Positions 1-6,053 of a DNA stretch of 9,563 nt are shown here, in pieces. Positions within the stretch are counted from its first letter, which is position 1. Each line of letters opens with the position of its first letter. The notes beneath the pieces were generated by a model, which searched no databases, was not told the origin of the DNA, and worked only from the letters and a program-made list of their open reading frames with translations. The stretch comes from Bacillota bacterium (lineage in GTDB: Bacteria > Bacillota > Clostridia > Christensenellales > Aristaeellaceae), in the NCBI GenBank assembly GCA_023413135.1, contig JAEZQK010000010.1, forward strand, positions 1-9,563. Reading direction: 5' to 3'. The position numbers were made by a program, and so were the translations under genes.

Positions 1-1
1 G

Positions 2-187
2 GAACAAAGCCTGGCCGCCTTCCGTGCGCTGGACGGCTATTTTATGCTGAAAAAGCCAAACCCCCTCTTCGCCAGCGACGAACTGATCGACCTGTTCTAC
101 AACCGTTTTCAGGACGGGCAGATTTCCGTAGACCAGTTCCTGAAGGAATTGGACAGGAAGCTAAAGATGATTGAACTGGAGGATTAA
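2..187 (+). CDS. C-terminal fragment, probable ABC transporter extracellular solute-binding protein
   Basis: The window opens inside a plus-strand gene. Reading from base 2, 61 codons stay open to a TAA at 185-187. The tail is charged and helical, ending with a segment like FLKELDRKLKMIELED. A closing pattern of 'F-x-x-E-x-D-R-K-L-x-M-I-x-L-E' is, as I remember it, typical of large family-1 sugar or oligosaccharide solute-binding lipoproteins of Clostridia, where it forms the final helix. If that is right, the full protein sits outside the membrane and delivers substrate to an ABC permease. No signal peptide or ligand-binding region lies in the window, so the family call rests on the tail alone. 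The gene converges on the GrpB-like gene with only 8 bases between stop codons, and no terminator hairpin is visible between them. Confidence 0.45.
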   Translation, partial: EQSLAAFRALDGYFMLKKPNPLFASDELIDLFYNRFQDGQISVDQFLKELDRKLKMIELED

Positions 188-195
188 CAGCGTTT

Positions 196-759
196 TTAAA
201 GCTCTTGCCGCGCCAGCGCGGTGATGCGCCGGATGAAATCACCCTTGGCCTGGGTATAACCATCCCGGTCAAACTCAAACCTTTCCATGAGCTGCTTCTT
301 TAACTCGCCGTACTCAGCCGCCGCCTCAGGATGGTTCTTAAGATAATCCCTGAAATACAGCTCATCCCAGTCGCCCGCGTACCTTACATGAACATGAAAG
401 ACCTGCCCCTCAAAGCCGCGGGGCGTGTACCCTTTCATGAACATCATGTGGGGCGGTGGGTTTTTCGGCTGCGGGCTATACAGATAGCCGATGGATATCA
501 TGCCCTGCTTCAATCCTTCCAGATCGGCATCCTCCGCGATCTCCAATAGAATGTCGATGGTCGGCTTGGCAACCAGGTTGGGGATGGATGTGCTGCCGTA
601 ATGGTTCATTCCCGCTATGTTCTGTGAACCGATTGTTTTTGTGAGCAGCGCCTTTTCGGCTTCGTACCTTTCTTTCCAAACCGGCATATGCTCGCTTAAG
701 GTGATGGGAAAAAGCCTCCATAGCTCCTCGTTTGTCATTTCATGTAGCGGCTTGCTCAT
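196..759 (-). CDS. GrpB/UPF0157 family protein (nucleotidyltransferase-fold)
   Basis: The protein has 187 residues, the usual length for the GrpB (UPF0157) family, which shares a fold with nucleotidyltransferases. The family signature is clear: HYGSTSIP at residues 53-60, then KPTIDILLEI at 65-74 with the acidic Asp69, and an HVHVR strand at 122-126. The protein looks cytosolic, with no signal peptide or membrane segment. The reaction is not established for most family members, and linkage to CoA biosynthesis enzymes in some genomes is not repeated here. The frame stays open upstream to 969, but that extension overlaps the SH3b gene antisense. I chose the ATG at 759 because a TGAGG Shine-Dalgarno element lies just upstream and the family N-terminus (EELWRLFPI) follows. 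It lies 49 bases downstream of the SH3b gene and is probably co-transcribed with it. Confidence 0.88.
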   Translation of the reverse strand: MSKPLHEMTNEELWRLFPITLSEHMPVWKERYEAEKALLTKTIGSQNIAGMNHYGSTSIPNLVAKPTIDILLEIAEDADLEGLKQGMISIGYLYSPQPKNPPPHMMFMKGYTPRGFEGQVFHVHVRYAGDWDELYFRDYLKNHPEAAAEYGELKKQLMERFEFDRDGYTQAKGDFIRRITALARQEL

Positions 760-808
760 ACGAAACCTCAAATCATACAGTAAATTTATTGTTACCAAAA
801 AAGAAGAT

Positions 809-2065
809 CTATCTTTGCAAATGTACGGCGTGGTATTCCAAACCTTTGTCATACTGCACCGCGTCAAGGGGAACCACCGTACCCATATATTGGATATTTC
901 CGATTTCGACAGCGCAGGAGAGCCACTGGGCACCGGGATCGATATAGCTGGAAGCCGTGGTTTGACCACCGTTTTTTAGGGAACCGAGTATATAGGCCTT
1001 TGAGCCTGCGGGAGCAACGAACTCGGTCGGCTTGAGTTCACCGTTCTGCCCGACCAGGTAGAGCACCTGCTCATATCGGATGCTTCCCGTAGCGCTTGCG
1101 GAACGGGTAACGCTTTGCACATCAAGCTTCTCCACATAGCCATATCGGTACTGATATGGTTCTTTTGTCTCTATGCGCACGTAATACCGTTCACCGCACA
1201 TACCCAGCACAGAGAATGCTTCGTTTTGAGATAAGGAACCTGATTCTTCTTTTCCATTTGCCGTATCGTAAACGGGTACCGAATCGTGCAGTGCTTCCGA
1301 CAGAGGCGGGTAGAAGCTGTACACTCCGCCTGTTGAGTGATCCAGGCTTGTTGGCAGCATGTACCCCACCGCCTCGCCGATCCGCACTTTCTCCCAGCCG
1401 TCGCCGTTTGTATGATCGTCAAAGAGAGAATATACTGTTGTTCCGCAAAAATACTGGCCCAGCGATTTCGATGCTTGCGAAGGCTCTTGACGTAGATTCA
1501 GCATTTGCGCGGCATCTTTGGTATCAACCGTAAATGTGGCGAAATTCTCCGACATCGTCACATCAATGCCGGAGGCGTAACCGTATATGAATTGGCCCTG
1601 CTCATCCTGATAGCGCACATGCAGCCACTCATCGCTGATTGTGCCAAGAACATGCAAATTTCCGGCCGCCGGCATGGATGCGAGTATATCGGATGTATCG
1701 TCTGGCCGGCTGTACAGGGGCAGCGTGTCCTCCGGGCCGGGGAAGCAGGCCGCGCCGGGCTGGCCCTCGAAAGAAGCGTCATTTTCATTGAATTCCGTGG
1801 TGAGGAATTTTAGCATCATATACCCTTCCCGGTCACCGATGCGCACGCGTCCCCAATCCCCTTTTTCCTCAAGCACCTCAAAGATGACGCCGCTGAAATA
1901 CTGGCCCAATATTTTGCCATTGGTGCTGGGTGTTTCGCGCAATTTTACGCGGTCCAGCATGCCGCCCAGATCAAATGTCCTTGCCCTAAAGGTTGTGTCC
2001 GCCAGCGCGATACATGAAATGCCTACGAGAACCAGTGTCATCAGAAATGCGGCAATGCGCTTCAT
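809..2065 (-). CDS. Secreted multi-SH3b-domain protein
   Basis: This 418-residue protein begins with a classical signal peptide: MKR, a hydrophobic core at residues 4-21, and probable cleavage after ALA near residue 22. The rest reads as bacterial SH3 (SH3b) units at about 38-90, 115-170, 188-242 and 262-315, then a less typical beta-rich region at 330-405. Units 1 and 3 share LGQYF-x-G followed by W-x-[RK]-VRIG...GYM. Units 2 and 4 share P-[LV]-Y...VLG...VR...Y-x-YGY...DV. SH3b domains usually bind cell-wall peptidoglycan or act as spacers in exported proteins. No catalytic domain such as NlpC/P60 or amidase is present, so it may be a wall-binding or sensor protein. The ATG at 2065 is preceded by GGAGGAAACGAT, a strong ribosome-binding site. 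The function beyond wall or ligand binding cannot be read from the sequence. Confidence 0.85.
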   Translation of the reverse strand: MKRIAAFLMTLVLVGISCIALADTTFRARTFDLGGMLDRVKLRETPSTNGKILGQYFSGVIFEVLEEKGDWGRVRIGDREGYMMLKFLTTEFNENDASFEGQPGAACFPGPEDTLPLYSRPDDTSDILASMPAAGNLHVLGTISDEWLHVRYQDEQGQFIYGYASGIDVTMSENFATFTVDTKDAAQMLNLRQEPSQASKSLGQYFCGTTVYSLFDDHTNGDGWEKVRIGEAVGYMLPTSLDHSTGGVYSFYPPLSEALHDSVPVYDTANGKEESGSLSQNEAFSVLGMCGERYYVRIETKEPYQYRYGYVEKLDVQSVTRSASATGSIRYEQVLYLVGQNGELKPTEFVAPAGSKAYILGSLKNGGQTTASSYIDPGAQWLSCAVEIGNIQYMGTVVPLDAVQYDKGLEYHAVHLQR

Positions 2066-2169
2066 ATCGTTTCCTCCATTCTATCCTCTGATAGAACAAC
2101 GAACAGAAACGGCAAAATATTCCACGAAACGCATCGAAAATCAAAAAATGGCCCGGCATGGAGGATCTT
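2066..2169. other. Leader of the SH3b gene, no further feature recognised
   Basis: This 104-base stretch separates the SH3b start codon from the MITE-like element. Read on the minus strand it carries the GGAGG ribosome-binding site next to 2065. There is no convincing -10/-35 pair: a TAGAAT lies inside the ribosome-binding site region, too close to the start to serve. The promoter is therefore not located. Confidence 0.4.
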
Positions 2170-2170
2170 A

Positions 2171-2382
2171 TACCATTCCAAATCATTATTGCGTTGATAC
2201 CCGTATCCTTGAAAGAATCGGAGCAATCCACATGCAACAGTAGGGCGGGGGCTTGCTCCCGCCGCAAGTGCCGGTACCATGCGGCTTGGCAAATATGCAT
2301 GCTGACGGCGGGAGCAAGCCCCCGCCCTACATCGTCAACGGCGCTTCCACATTCATCAAAGCATTTATGTTTTGGATTGGTA
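2171..2382. repeat. MITE-like element with terminal inverted repeats
   Basis: The ends are inverted copies of each other. The left end (2171-2193) begins TACCATTCCAAATCAT; the right end (2361-2382), read on the minus strand, begins TACCAATCCAAAACAT. Both are flanked directly by TTA (2168-2170 and 2383-2385), which could be a three-base target duplication. There is no coding capacity. The interior carries the long perfect hairpin at 2240-2330. A third copy of the same end sequence lies at 8009, showing that this is a dispersed family. That it moves as a MITE is inference. Confidence 0.55.
2240..2330. repeat. Perfect 25-base inverted repeat (long hairpin)
   Basis: The arms at 2240-2264 and 2306-2330 are exact reverse complements over 25 bases, rich in G and C (core GGGCGGGGGCTTGCTCCCGCC split between arms), with a 41-base loop. 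Inside the loop a smaller alternative pairing is possible: GCCGCA at 2261-2266 with TGCGGC at 2280-2285. The arms look like a REP- or MITE-type dispersed palindrome I associate with Clostridia. No T-run follows on either strand, so a terminator role is not supported. Confidence 0.8.
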
Positions 2383-2475
2383 TTAATATGCCTGGCCACT
2401 TTTATCTTTGCATTTTTCAAGCAGTCATCTGATAAATCAAAAAAATGGGGTTTCCAAAGGGGTTATATTCCGCAA

Positions 2476-2522
2476 GCTCAATCGTCACATTGCTTCGCTG
2501 CCGCTCGCACTGCTCGTTTCGC
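2476..2522. repeat. Dispersed ~47-base repeat, copy A
   Basis: It runs GCTCAATCG...CTGCCGCTCGCACTGCT...GTTTCGC and aligns with copy B 81 bases downstream with one indel and scattered substitutions. A third copy (C) lies at 8140-8196 beside the insertion sequence. It is non-coding on both strands as far as I can see. Confidence 0.6.
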
Positions 2523-2550
2523 TTGATTCCTTCGCCTCGCTTCATCCCTC

Positions 2551-2605
2551 CATCTGGCTCAATCGGCGCATTGCTCACTGCCGTTCGCACTGCTTGTTTC
2601 GCCAG
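2551..2605. repeat. Dispersed ~47-base repeat, copy B
   Basis: It starts CATCTGGCTCAATCGGCGC and ends TTTCGCCAGC. It matches copy C at 8140-8196 over its whole length, including the left extension that copy A lacks, so B and C are closer to each other than to A. Open frames through this area are low-complexity read-through of the repeat, not genes. Confidence 0.6.
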
Positions 2606-2614
2606 CCTCCTCCA

Positions 2615-2647
2615 CACCGCCCTATTCTGCCACTGGCAGGGGCGGTG
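2615..2647. repeat. GC-rich hairpin downstream of the kinase gene
   Basis: The outer stem pairs CACCGCCC (2615-2622) with GGGCGGTG (2640-2647), and an inner stem pairs TGCCA with TGGCA around one base. It lies 27 bases beyond the kinase stop codon on the minus strand. It could block RNA decay or transcription, but no U-run follows, so it is not called a terminator. Confidence 0.5.
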
Positions 2648-2673
2648 TTCCGGAGCCACTGGCGGCGCTCGGC

Positions 2674-3447
2674 TCACTCACCTTTGGTGGGGTGCAGGGG
2701 CAAAGCCCCTGCCAGGCGCATTAGCAATTCCACATCATCCCCCCGGCCGGCCTCCCAAAGCCTGGCCCCGGCGATGACAGGAAGCCATTTGAGCACATCG
2801 TCCCTTGGGATGTTTGCCTGTTCACAGTAGAATTGCAGATACGGTTCCGCCGCTTCTTTCCCATGGAGCAGGTACAACAAATAGGAGCGACATGCATCCG
2901 CCTGGGCGCTGCCGCAGGATGCATCCACCCAGTCGATGAGGACGAGCCCTTTCTCCGTTTGGATAATGTTATAGGGGTGGAAATCCCCATGGCATACCAC
3001 CTGATCCGCCGCAAGGGAATCCAGCAATTGCAACAAACGCCGCTTTACCTCATCAGGCAGTTCGGCTATGGCAGAAATCCTGCCGCGCAGCTTTTCCCGC
3101 TGGGAGGGCAGGCCAATCCCCGGCGTGCGGTGCATTTGCACCTGCAGGGCCACCGCCTGCATAAGGTATTCCACCGCGCGGGACCGGTCCTTTTCCATCA
3201 GTTCGCCCAGCGGCGGGCCGGGCACATACTCCATGAGGAGGGCATACCGTTTTTCCATGGTGACTACACCGTACACCCGGGGCGCGGAAAGCCCGGCGTT
3301 ATATACCCGCTGCTGGATATCCGCCTCATACAGGACGGCTTCTTCGGGCATGCCTTCATGAAAGAGCTTGATGGCCTGATTTTCGTAAAGATACACATCG
3401 GCCTGCGCTCCGCGGCCGATAAGATGATCGGGATGAAGGGGGTTCAT
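2674..3447 (-). CDS. Aminoglycoside phosphotransferase-fold (APH/choline kinase-like) kinase
   Basis: With the ATG at 3447 the protein has 257 residues. Kinase-fold landmarks appear in order: a glycine-rich loop IGRGAQADVY at about 10-19, a lysine in AIKLF at 27, the hinge MEYVPGPPLGELM at about 72-84, the catalytic HGDFHPYN at 153-160 (Asp155, Asn160) and the metal-binding IDW at 171-173 (Asp172). The family transfers phosphate from ATP to small hydroxyl substrates: aminoglycosides, macrolides, choline, homoserine or sugars. Substrate cannot be read here, so resistance should not be assumed. A TTG at 3474 also opens the frame, but a GGGAGG site nine bases before 3447 favours the ATG. It follows the VanY-type gene by 29 bases, suggesting one transcript. 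The last ten residues lie in a repeat hairpin at 2694-2712. Confidence 0.85.
   Translation of the reverse strand: MNPLHPDHLIGRGAQADVYLYENQAIKLFHEGMPEEAVLYEADIQQRVYNAGLSAPRVYGVVTMEKRYALLMEYVPGPPLGELMEKDRSRAVEYLMQAVALQVQMHRTPGIGLPSQREKLRGRISAIAELPDEVKRRLLQLLDSLAADQVVCHGDFHPYNIIQTEKGLVLIDWVDASCGSAQADACRSYLLYLLHGKEAAEPYLQFYCEQANIPRDDVLKWLPVIAGARLWEAGRGDDVELLMRLAGALPLHPTKGE
2694..2712. repeat. Perfect 8-base stem within the 3' end of the kinase gene
   Basis: GCAGGGGC (2694-2701), the loop AAA, then GCCCCTGC (2705-2712). On the minus strand it continues into CACCCCACCAAAGGTGA, a sequence I recognise as a dispersed repeat in Clostridia. It encodes the kinase C-terminal residues GALPLHPTKGE and the stop. 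Confidence 0.6.
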
Positions 3448-3456
3448 GAGAATAGG

Positions 3457-3462
3457 CCTCCC
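3457..3462 (-). promoter_or_regulatory. Ribosome-binding site that fixes the kinase start
   Basis: GGGAGG on the minus strand stands nine bases before the ATG at 3447. The alternative TTG at 3474 would begin two bases after the upstream stop codon. The ATG is preferred for its stronger site and standard start codon. Confidence 0.65.
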
Positions 3463-3476
3463 ATTTTTATCCAAAG

Positions 3477-4205
3477 TTACTGCTCCCTATTTTCCCAGGC
3501 CATTTGCAGATAGGCCATGTACGTATCAAAGGGTACGTTGAGCTTGGTGATGTATTCCGCATGTTCCTTGCCCACATAGCGGATATGCCAGGGCTCGCCC
3601 TTGTAGCCGGTGATTTTGACCCACTCCGTCTTATAGCGGATGATGAAGCCAAACTCCGCGCAGTGGGCGTACAGCCACTTGCCCTCCCCGGTATTGGCAA
3701 AGGATTTGTTCAGGTTCAGCTTGATGGCGGCGCAGGATACGTCCACCGCCAGGCCCAACTGATGCTCGCTTTTACCCGCCTGGGCGGAGGCCAGGTCCGC
3801 GTAGGATTTGCCGTTATTCGTAACCGACCGCTGATAGATGGCTTTTTGCGTGGCGTATGACCGGTATGCGGATACGGCCACCAGTGTCAGCCCCTCCTCC
3901 TGGGCGGCTGCGAACAAATCCTCCAGCGCCTTTGCGGCCTCGGGGGCAAGCTCGATCTTGACGTTCTTTTTCGCCTGCACGTTAGGGATGACAAGCTCGG
4001 GCACATAATCCCAGGGCAGCTTGTTTTTTTTGTTCACCAGCTTCAAAAGCGGCTCGGCGGAAGGATCGGAAGCAAGCTTCACCTCCGGCGTAGGATACTG
4101 CGCGAACAGTTCCTCGGCGGTCATGGGTGCCTCCGCCAGGGCGGGAGCGAAAAGGCAGGTGAAGATAGCGGCAAGAAGGCAGGCGATGAAGCGTTTCATT
4201 GGCAT
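3477..4205 (-). CDS. Secreted D-alanyl-D-alanine carboxypeptidase, VanY-type (peptidase M15B)
   Basis: The protein has 242 residues with a signal peptide (KRFIACLLAAIFTCLFAPALA, cleavage after about residue 24). The mature part has the M15 zinc peptidase motifs: SAYRSY at 112-117, SEHQLGLAVDV at 146-156 (zinc ligands His148 and Asp155), and EPWHIRYVG at 204-212 (third ligand His207, with Glu204 as likely catalytic base). These enzymes trim the terminal D-Ala from peptidoglycan stem peptides outside the membrane. Presence alone does not mean glycopeptide resistance: no VanR/S, VanH/A/X or VanT genes are in view, so a housekeeping wall role is likelier. The start at 4205 follows AAGGAGCCGGA; an ATG two codons on (4199) is equally possible. 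The APH-fold kinase follows by 29 bases. Confidence 0.9.
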   Translation of the reverse strand: MPMKRFIACLLAAIFTCLFAPALAEAPMTAEELFAQYPTPEVKLASDPSAEPLLKLVNKKNKLPWDYVPELVIPNVQAKKNVKIELAPEAAKALEDLFAAAQEEGLTLVAVSAYRSYATQKAIYQRSVTNNGKSYADLASAQAGKSEHQLGLAVDVSCAAIKLNLNKSFANTGEGKWLYAHCAEFGFIIRYKTEWVKITGYKGEPWHIRYVGKEHAEYITKLNVPFDTYMAYLQMAWENREQ

Positions 4206-4365
4206 TCCGGCTCCTTTTCCCGCGCGAAACGGGGCGATTCTGAACTTTCATCCAGCGGCCTGGCGGACAGGGTGCGTGGATGGTTTATATCATCATCTCA
4301 CAATATGGGAATTATTTCAAGGGAGCGCTATTGGGGCGAAAAGATGCCTGCCGCAGCGCTTTTCA
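4206..4365. other. Intergenic region before the VanY-type gene
   Basis: This 160-base gap separates the UPF0303 stop from the VanY-type start on the minus strand. It carries the ribosome-binding site and an extended -10 candidate at 4284-4292. Only weak inverted repeats lie beyond the UPF0303 stop (AGCGCT pairs at 25-base spacing), with no T-run, so no terminator is called. Confidence 0.4.
4284..4292 (-). promoter_or_regulatory. Candidate extended -10 promoter for the VanY-kinase pair
   Basis: On the minus strand TGATATAAA matches the extended -10 form TGnTATAAT at all but the last base. No good -35 hexamer lies 17 bases upstream, which extended -10 promoters tolerate. The predicted leader would be about 70 bases. 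Confidence 0.35.
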
Positions 4366-4869
4366 TCATTCCTTCAGTACCGACTCCGTCTTGACGCCCA
4401 TATATTCCGACAGGGTACCGACGATCAATTGATGATCATGCGTCTGGGGAAGGCCGGACACGGTAATTGCCCCCACGACACCCAGGTTTTTGATGCGGAT
4501 GGGAAAACTGCCCCCCGACAGCGCCAGGTCATTCTCCGCCAAGCCGTATTCTACAAGCGTTCTGCCGGAAACCTTCGTCTCCTGGGCGACCAGCAGGGAG
4601 CTTTTCCAGAACTCCAGGACGGTGTTCCTCTTGCGGCGGACCCAGTTGTCATTGTTGGGCGTAGGCTGCCCGACGACGCTGTGAAACACTTGCAGGCCGC
4701 TTACAGTAATGTCGATGGATACGCTGCCGCCGTGGTCCATGGCATGTTTGCGAAGGCTTTGGCCGATGACCCAGGCTGAATCATAATCAAAATGATCGAA
4801 TGCAAGGTCTGCTTCCTGTTTTCGAATGACTTCCGCCATCGCCTGGGCGGCTGCTTTCTCGTCTTGCAT
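4366..4869 (-). CDS. UPF0303 family protein (GlcG/HbpS-like, heme-degrading-domain type)
   Basis: The 167-residue protein matches the UPF0303 family (GlcG/HbpS fold, sometimes labelled heme-degrading domain) along its length. Typical elements are FDYDSAWVIGQSLRKHA (27-43), VSIDITVSGLQVFHS (50-64), the strongly family-like PNNDNWVRRKRNTVLEFWKSS (71-91), and the closing strand-loop LGVVGAITVSGLPQTHDHQLIV (129-150). The related HbpS protein binds heme, but for bacterial UPF0303 members the substrate and reaction remain poorly defined. No signal peptide is present, so it should be cytosolic. The ATG at 4869 follows GGAAAGGAG with an eight-base spacer. It lies 30 bases after the Gfo/Idh/MocA oxidoreductase stop and is probably its operon partner, which suggests a shared small-molecule pathway without identifying it. 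Confidence 0.85.
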   Translation of the reverse strand: MQDEKAAAQAMAEVIRKQEADLAFDHFDYDSAWVIGQSLRKHAMDHGGSVSIDITVSGLQVFHSVVGQPTPNNDNWVRRKRNTVLEFWKSSLLVAQETKVSGRTLVEYGLAENDLALSGGSFPIRIKNLGVVGAITVSGLPQTHDHQLIVGTLSEYMGVKTESVLKE

Positions 4870-4899
4870 GATAGATACTCCTTTCCAAATAAGGCCGGC

Positions 4900-5856
4900 C
4901 TACTTGGCCGCTTCCAGTATCCTGTTGATCAGGCGGATGTTGCGCACCGTTTCCCAAAGCGCAAAAGAGGGCTCTCTATTTTGAAGCACCGCATCTGAAA
5001 AATCTTCAATCTCCAGCACATACCGCTTGCTTTCCGTTACAGGAATCTCCGTGGTGACACCGTTTTTGTAAAGCAGGATGGGCATGCCCGTGCCGTCGAA
5101 TGTATCCTGTACAAGGAGTGTACCTTCCGTGCCGTTTATCTCGGTCAGCTGGGCTGCGTTGGAATCAAACCCGGAGACCAACGTGCAAACGACGCCGTTT
5201 TTATATTTGAGCACCGCGTCCAGTGAGAATTCAACGCCCTGCCGGTCTGTTTTCATGGCGCAGACGGAAACGGGCTCATCCTGTAAAATCATGCCGATGA
5301 GGTTGACAGGGTAACAGCCCACATCCCATAGGCTTCCGCCGCCAAGTGCCGGGTCCAGCCGGATGTTGGGCCCCGGCCGCATGACAAAGCGGAAGGAAGA
5401 ATGGATGTGCAGCACTTGGCCGATAGCGCCGGAGGCAAGCAACTCCTTCAGCTTTGCGATTTTTAAGGTAAAACGGTACATGAAGGCTTCCATCAGCTTC
5501 ACATTGTTCTCTTTGCATGCGGCGATCATTTCCAGGCAATCGGCCTCAGTTAATGCCATGGGCTTTTCGCAAAGCACATGCTTGCCGGCCTTTGCGGCCT
5601 TGATGGTCCATTCCTTATGCAGGCTGTTGGGAAGGGGGATGTATACGGCGTCCACGTCGGGGTCTTGAAGAAGAGAATCGTAATCATTGTAGGCCTTTTG
5701 GAAACTCAAATCAGCCTGGGCCTGTTTAAGCTTTTCCGGATTTGTGGAGGCGATGGCGTAAGGAACAGCGTTTTTCGCCTCCAGCATGGCTGGGATCAGG
5801 TGGAGCCTTGCGATGCGGGCATAGCCCAGGATGCCAAAACGAATAGGCGCATTCAT
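4900..5856 (-). CDS. Gfo/Idh/MocA family NAD(P)-dependent oxidoreductase
   Basis: The 318-residue protein has the two domains of the Gfo/Idh/MocA family. An N-terminal Rossmann domain begins FGILGYARIARLHLIPAM (7-24), where the usual second glycine of G-x-G-x-x-[GA] is replaced (GYARIA), as in many relatives. VYIPLPNSLH (71-80) and the hallmark CEKPMAL (96-102, Lys98) follow. The C-terminal domain carries GGGSLWDVGCYPVNL (172-186), with Asp178 at the usual substrate-site position. The family oxidises or reduces sugars, inositols and related polyols; this subtype is nearest in my memory to glucose-fructose oxidoreductase or dihydrodiol dehydrogenase-like members. The exact substrate is unknown. 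Its ATG at 5856 has a rather distant AAAGGATG site, and a perfect extended -10 element lies at 5910-5918. It is probably first gene of a two-gene unit with UPF0303. Confidence 0.92.
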   Translation of the reverse strand: MNAPIRFGILGYARIARLHLIPAMLEAKNAVPYAIASTNPEKLKQAQADLSFQKAYNDYDSLLQDPDVDAVYIPLPNSLHKEWTIKAAKAGKHVLCEKPMALTEADCLEMIAACKENNVKLMEAFMYRFTLKIAKLKELLASGAIGQVLHIHSSFRFVMRPGPNIRLDPALGGGSLWDVGCYPVNLIGMILQDEPVSVCAMKTDRQGVEFSLDAVLKYKNGVVCTLVSGFDSNAAQLTEINGTEGTLLVQDTFDGTGMPILLYKNGVTTEIPVTESKRYVLEIEDFSDAVLQNREPSFALWETVRNIRLINRILEAAK

Positions 5857-5909
5857 GATGTATAATCATCCTTTCTGTAAAGGTTGCTTTGCACTAATTG
5901 CATAACCAG

Positions 5910-5918
5910 ATTATAACA
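5910..5918 (-). promoter_or_regulatory. Extended -10 promoter for the oxidoreductase unit
   Basis: On the minus strand TGTTATAAT is an exact match to TGnTATAAT. It lies about 54 bases before the oxidoreductase ATG, leaving a leader of roughly 45 bases. The -35 position is poor (TATCTC), consistent with reliance on the extended -10. Confidence 0.5.
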
Positions 5919-6019
5919 GAAAGGAGAGCGTTGAGATAGGGGAAGGGAAAACTTGCGTTCACGCTTTTTCCAAAATAACTGTTTTTTAGTAATATGACAT
6001 ACTGCTGTTCAGTTTGATG

Positions 6020-6028
6020 TGCTATTAT
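6020..6028 (+). promoter_or_regulatory. Extended -10 promoter for the GyrI-like gene
   Basis: TGCTATTAT matches TGnTATAAT with one change, 25 bases before the ATG at 6054. ATGACA at 5994 resembles a -35 box but is 23 bases away, too far to pair. It is divergent from the oxidoreductase promoter about 100 bases away. Confidence 0.4.
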
Positions 6029-6053
6029 GGTATATAGAAAAGGAGAGATGAAT

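Noticed and set aside
760..808. Terminator and separate promoter between the SH3b and GrpB genes
   Set aside because: AAGAT/ATCTT before a T-run has only a two-base loop, and the TATGAT box sits too close to the GrpB start. Co-transcription is simpler.
2408..2830. Open frames across 2158-2830 on the plus strand
   Set aside because: They run through dispersed repeats and hairpins and into the antisense of the kinase gene, with low-complexity His/Ser/Pro/Arg-rich translations and no ribosome-binding sites.
2674..4205. Glycopeptide or aminoglycoside resistance cassette
   Set aside because: The VanY-type peptidase and APH-fold kinase belong to broad families. No VanR/S, VanH, ligase, VanX or VanT is present, and the kinase substrate cannot be read from the motifs.
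4328..4338. CTATTGGGGCG shared between 4328 and 7991
   Set aside because: An 11-base match with unrelated flanks can arise by chance in a window of this size.
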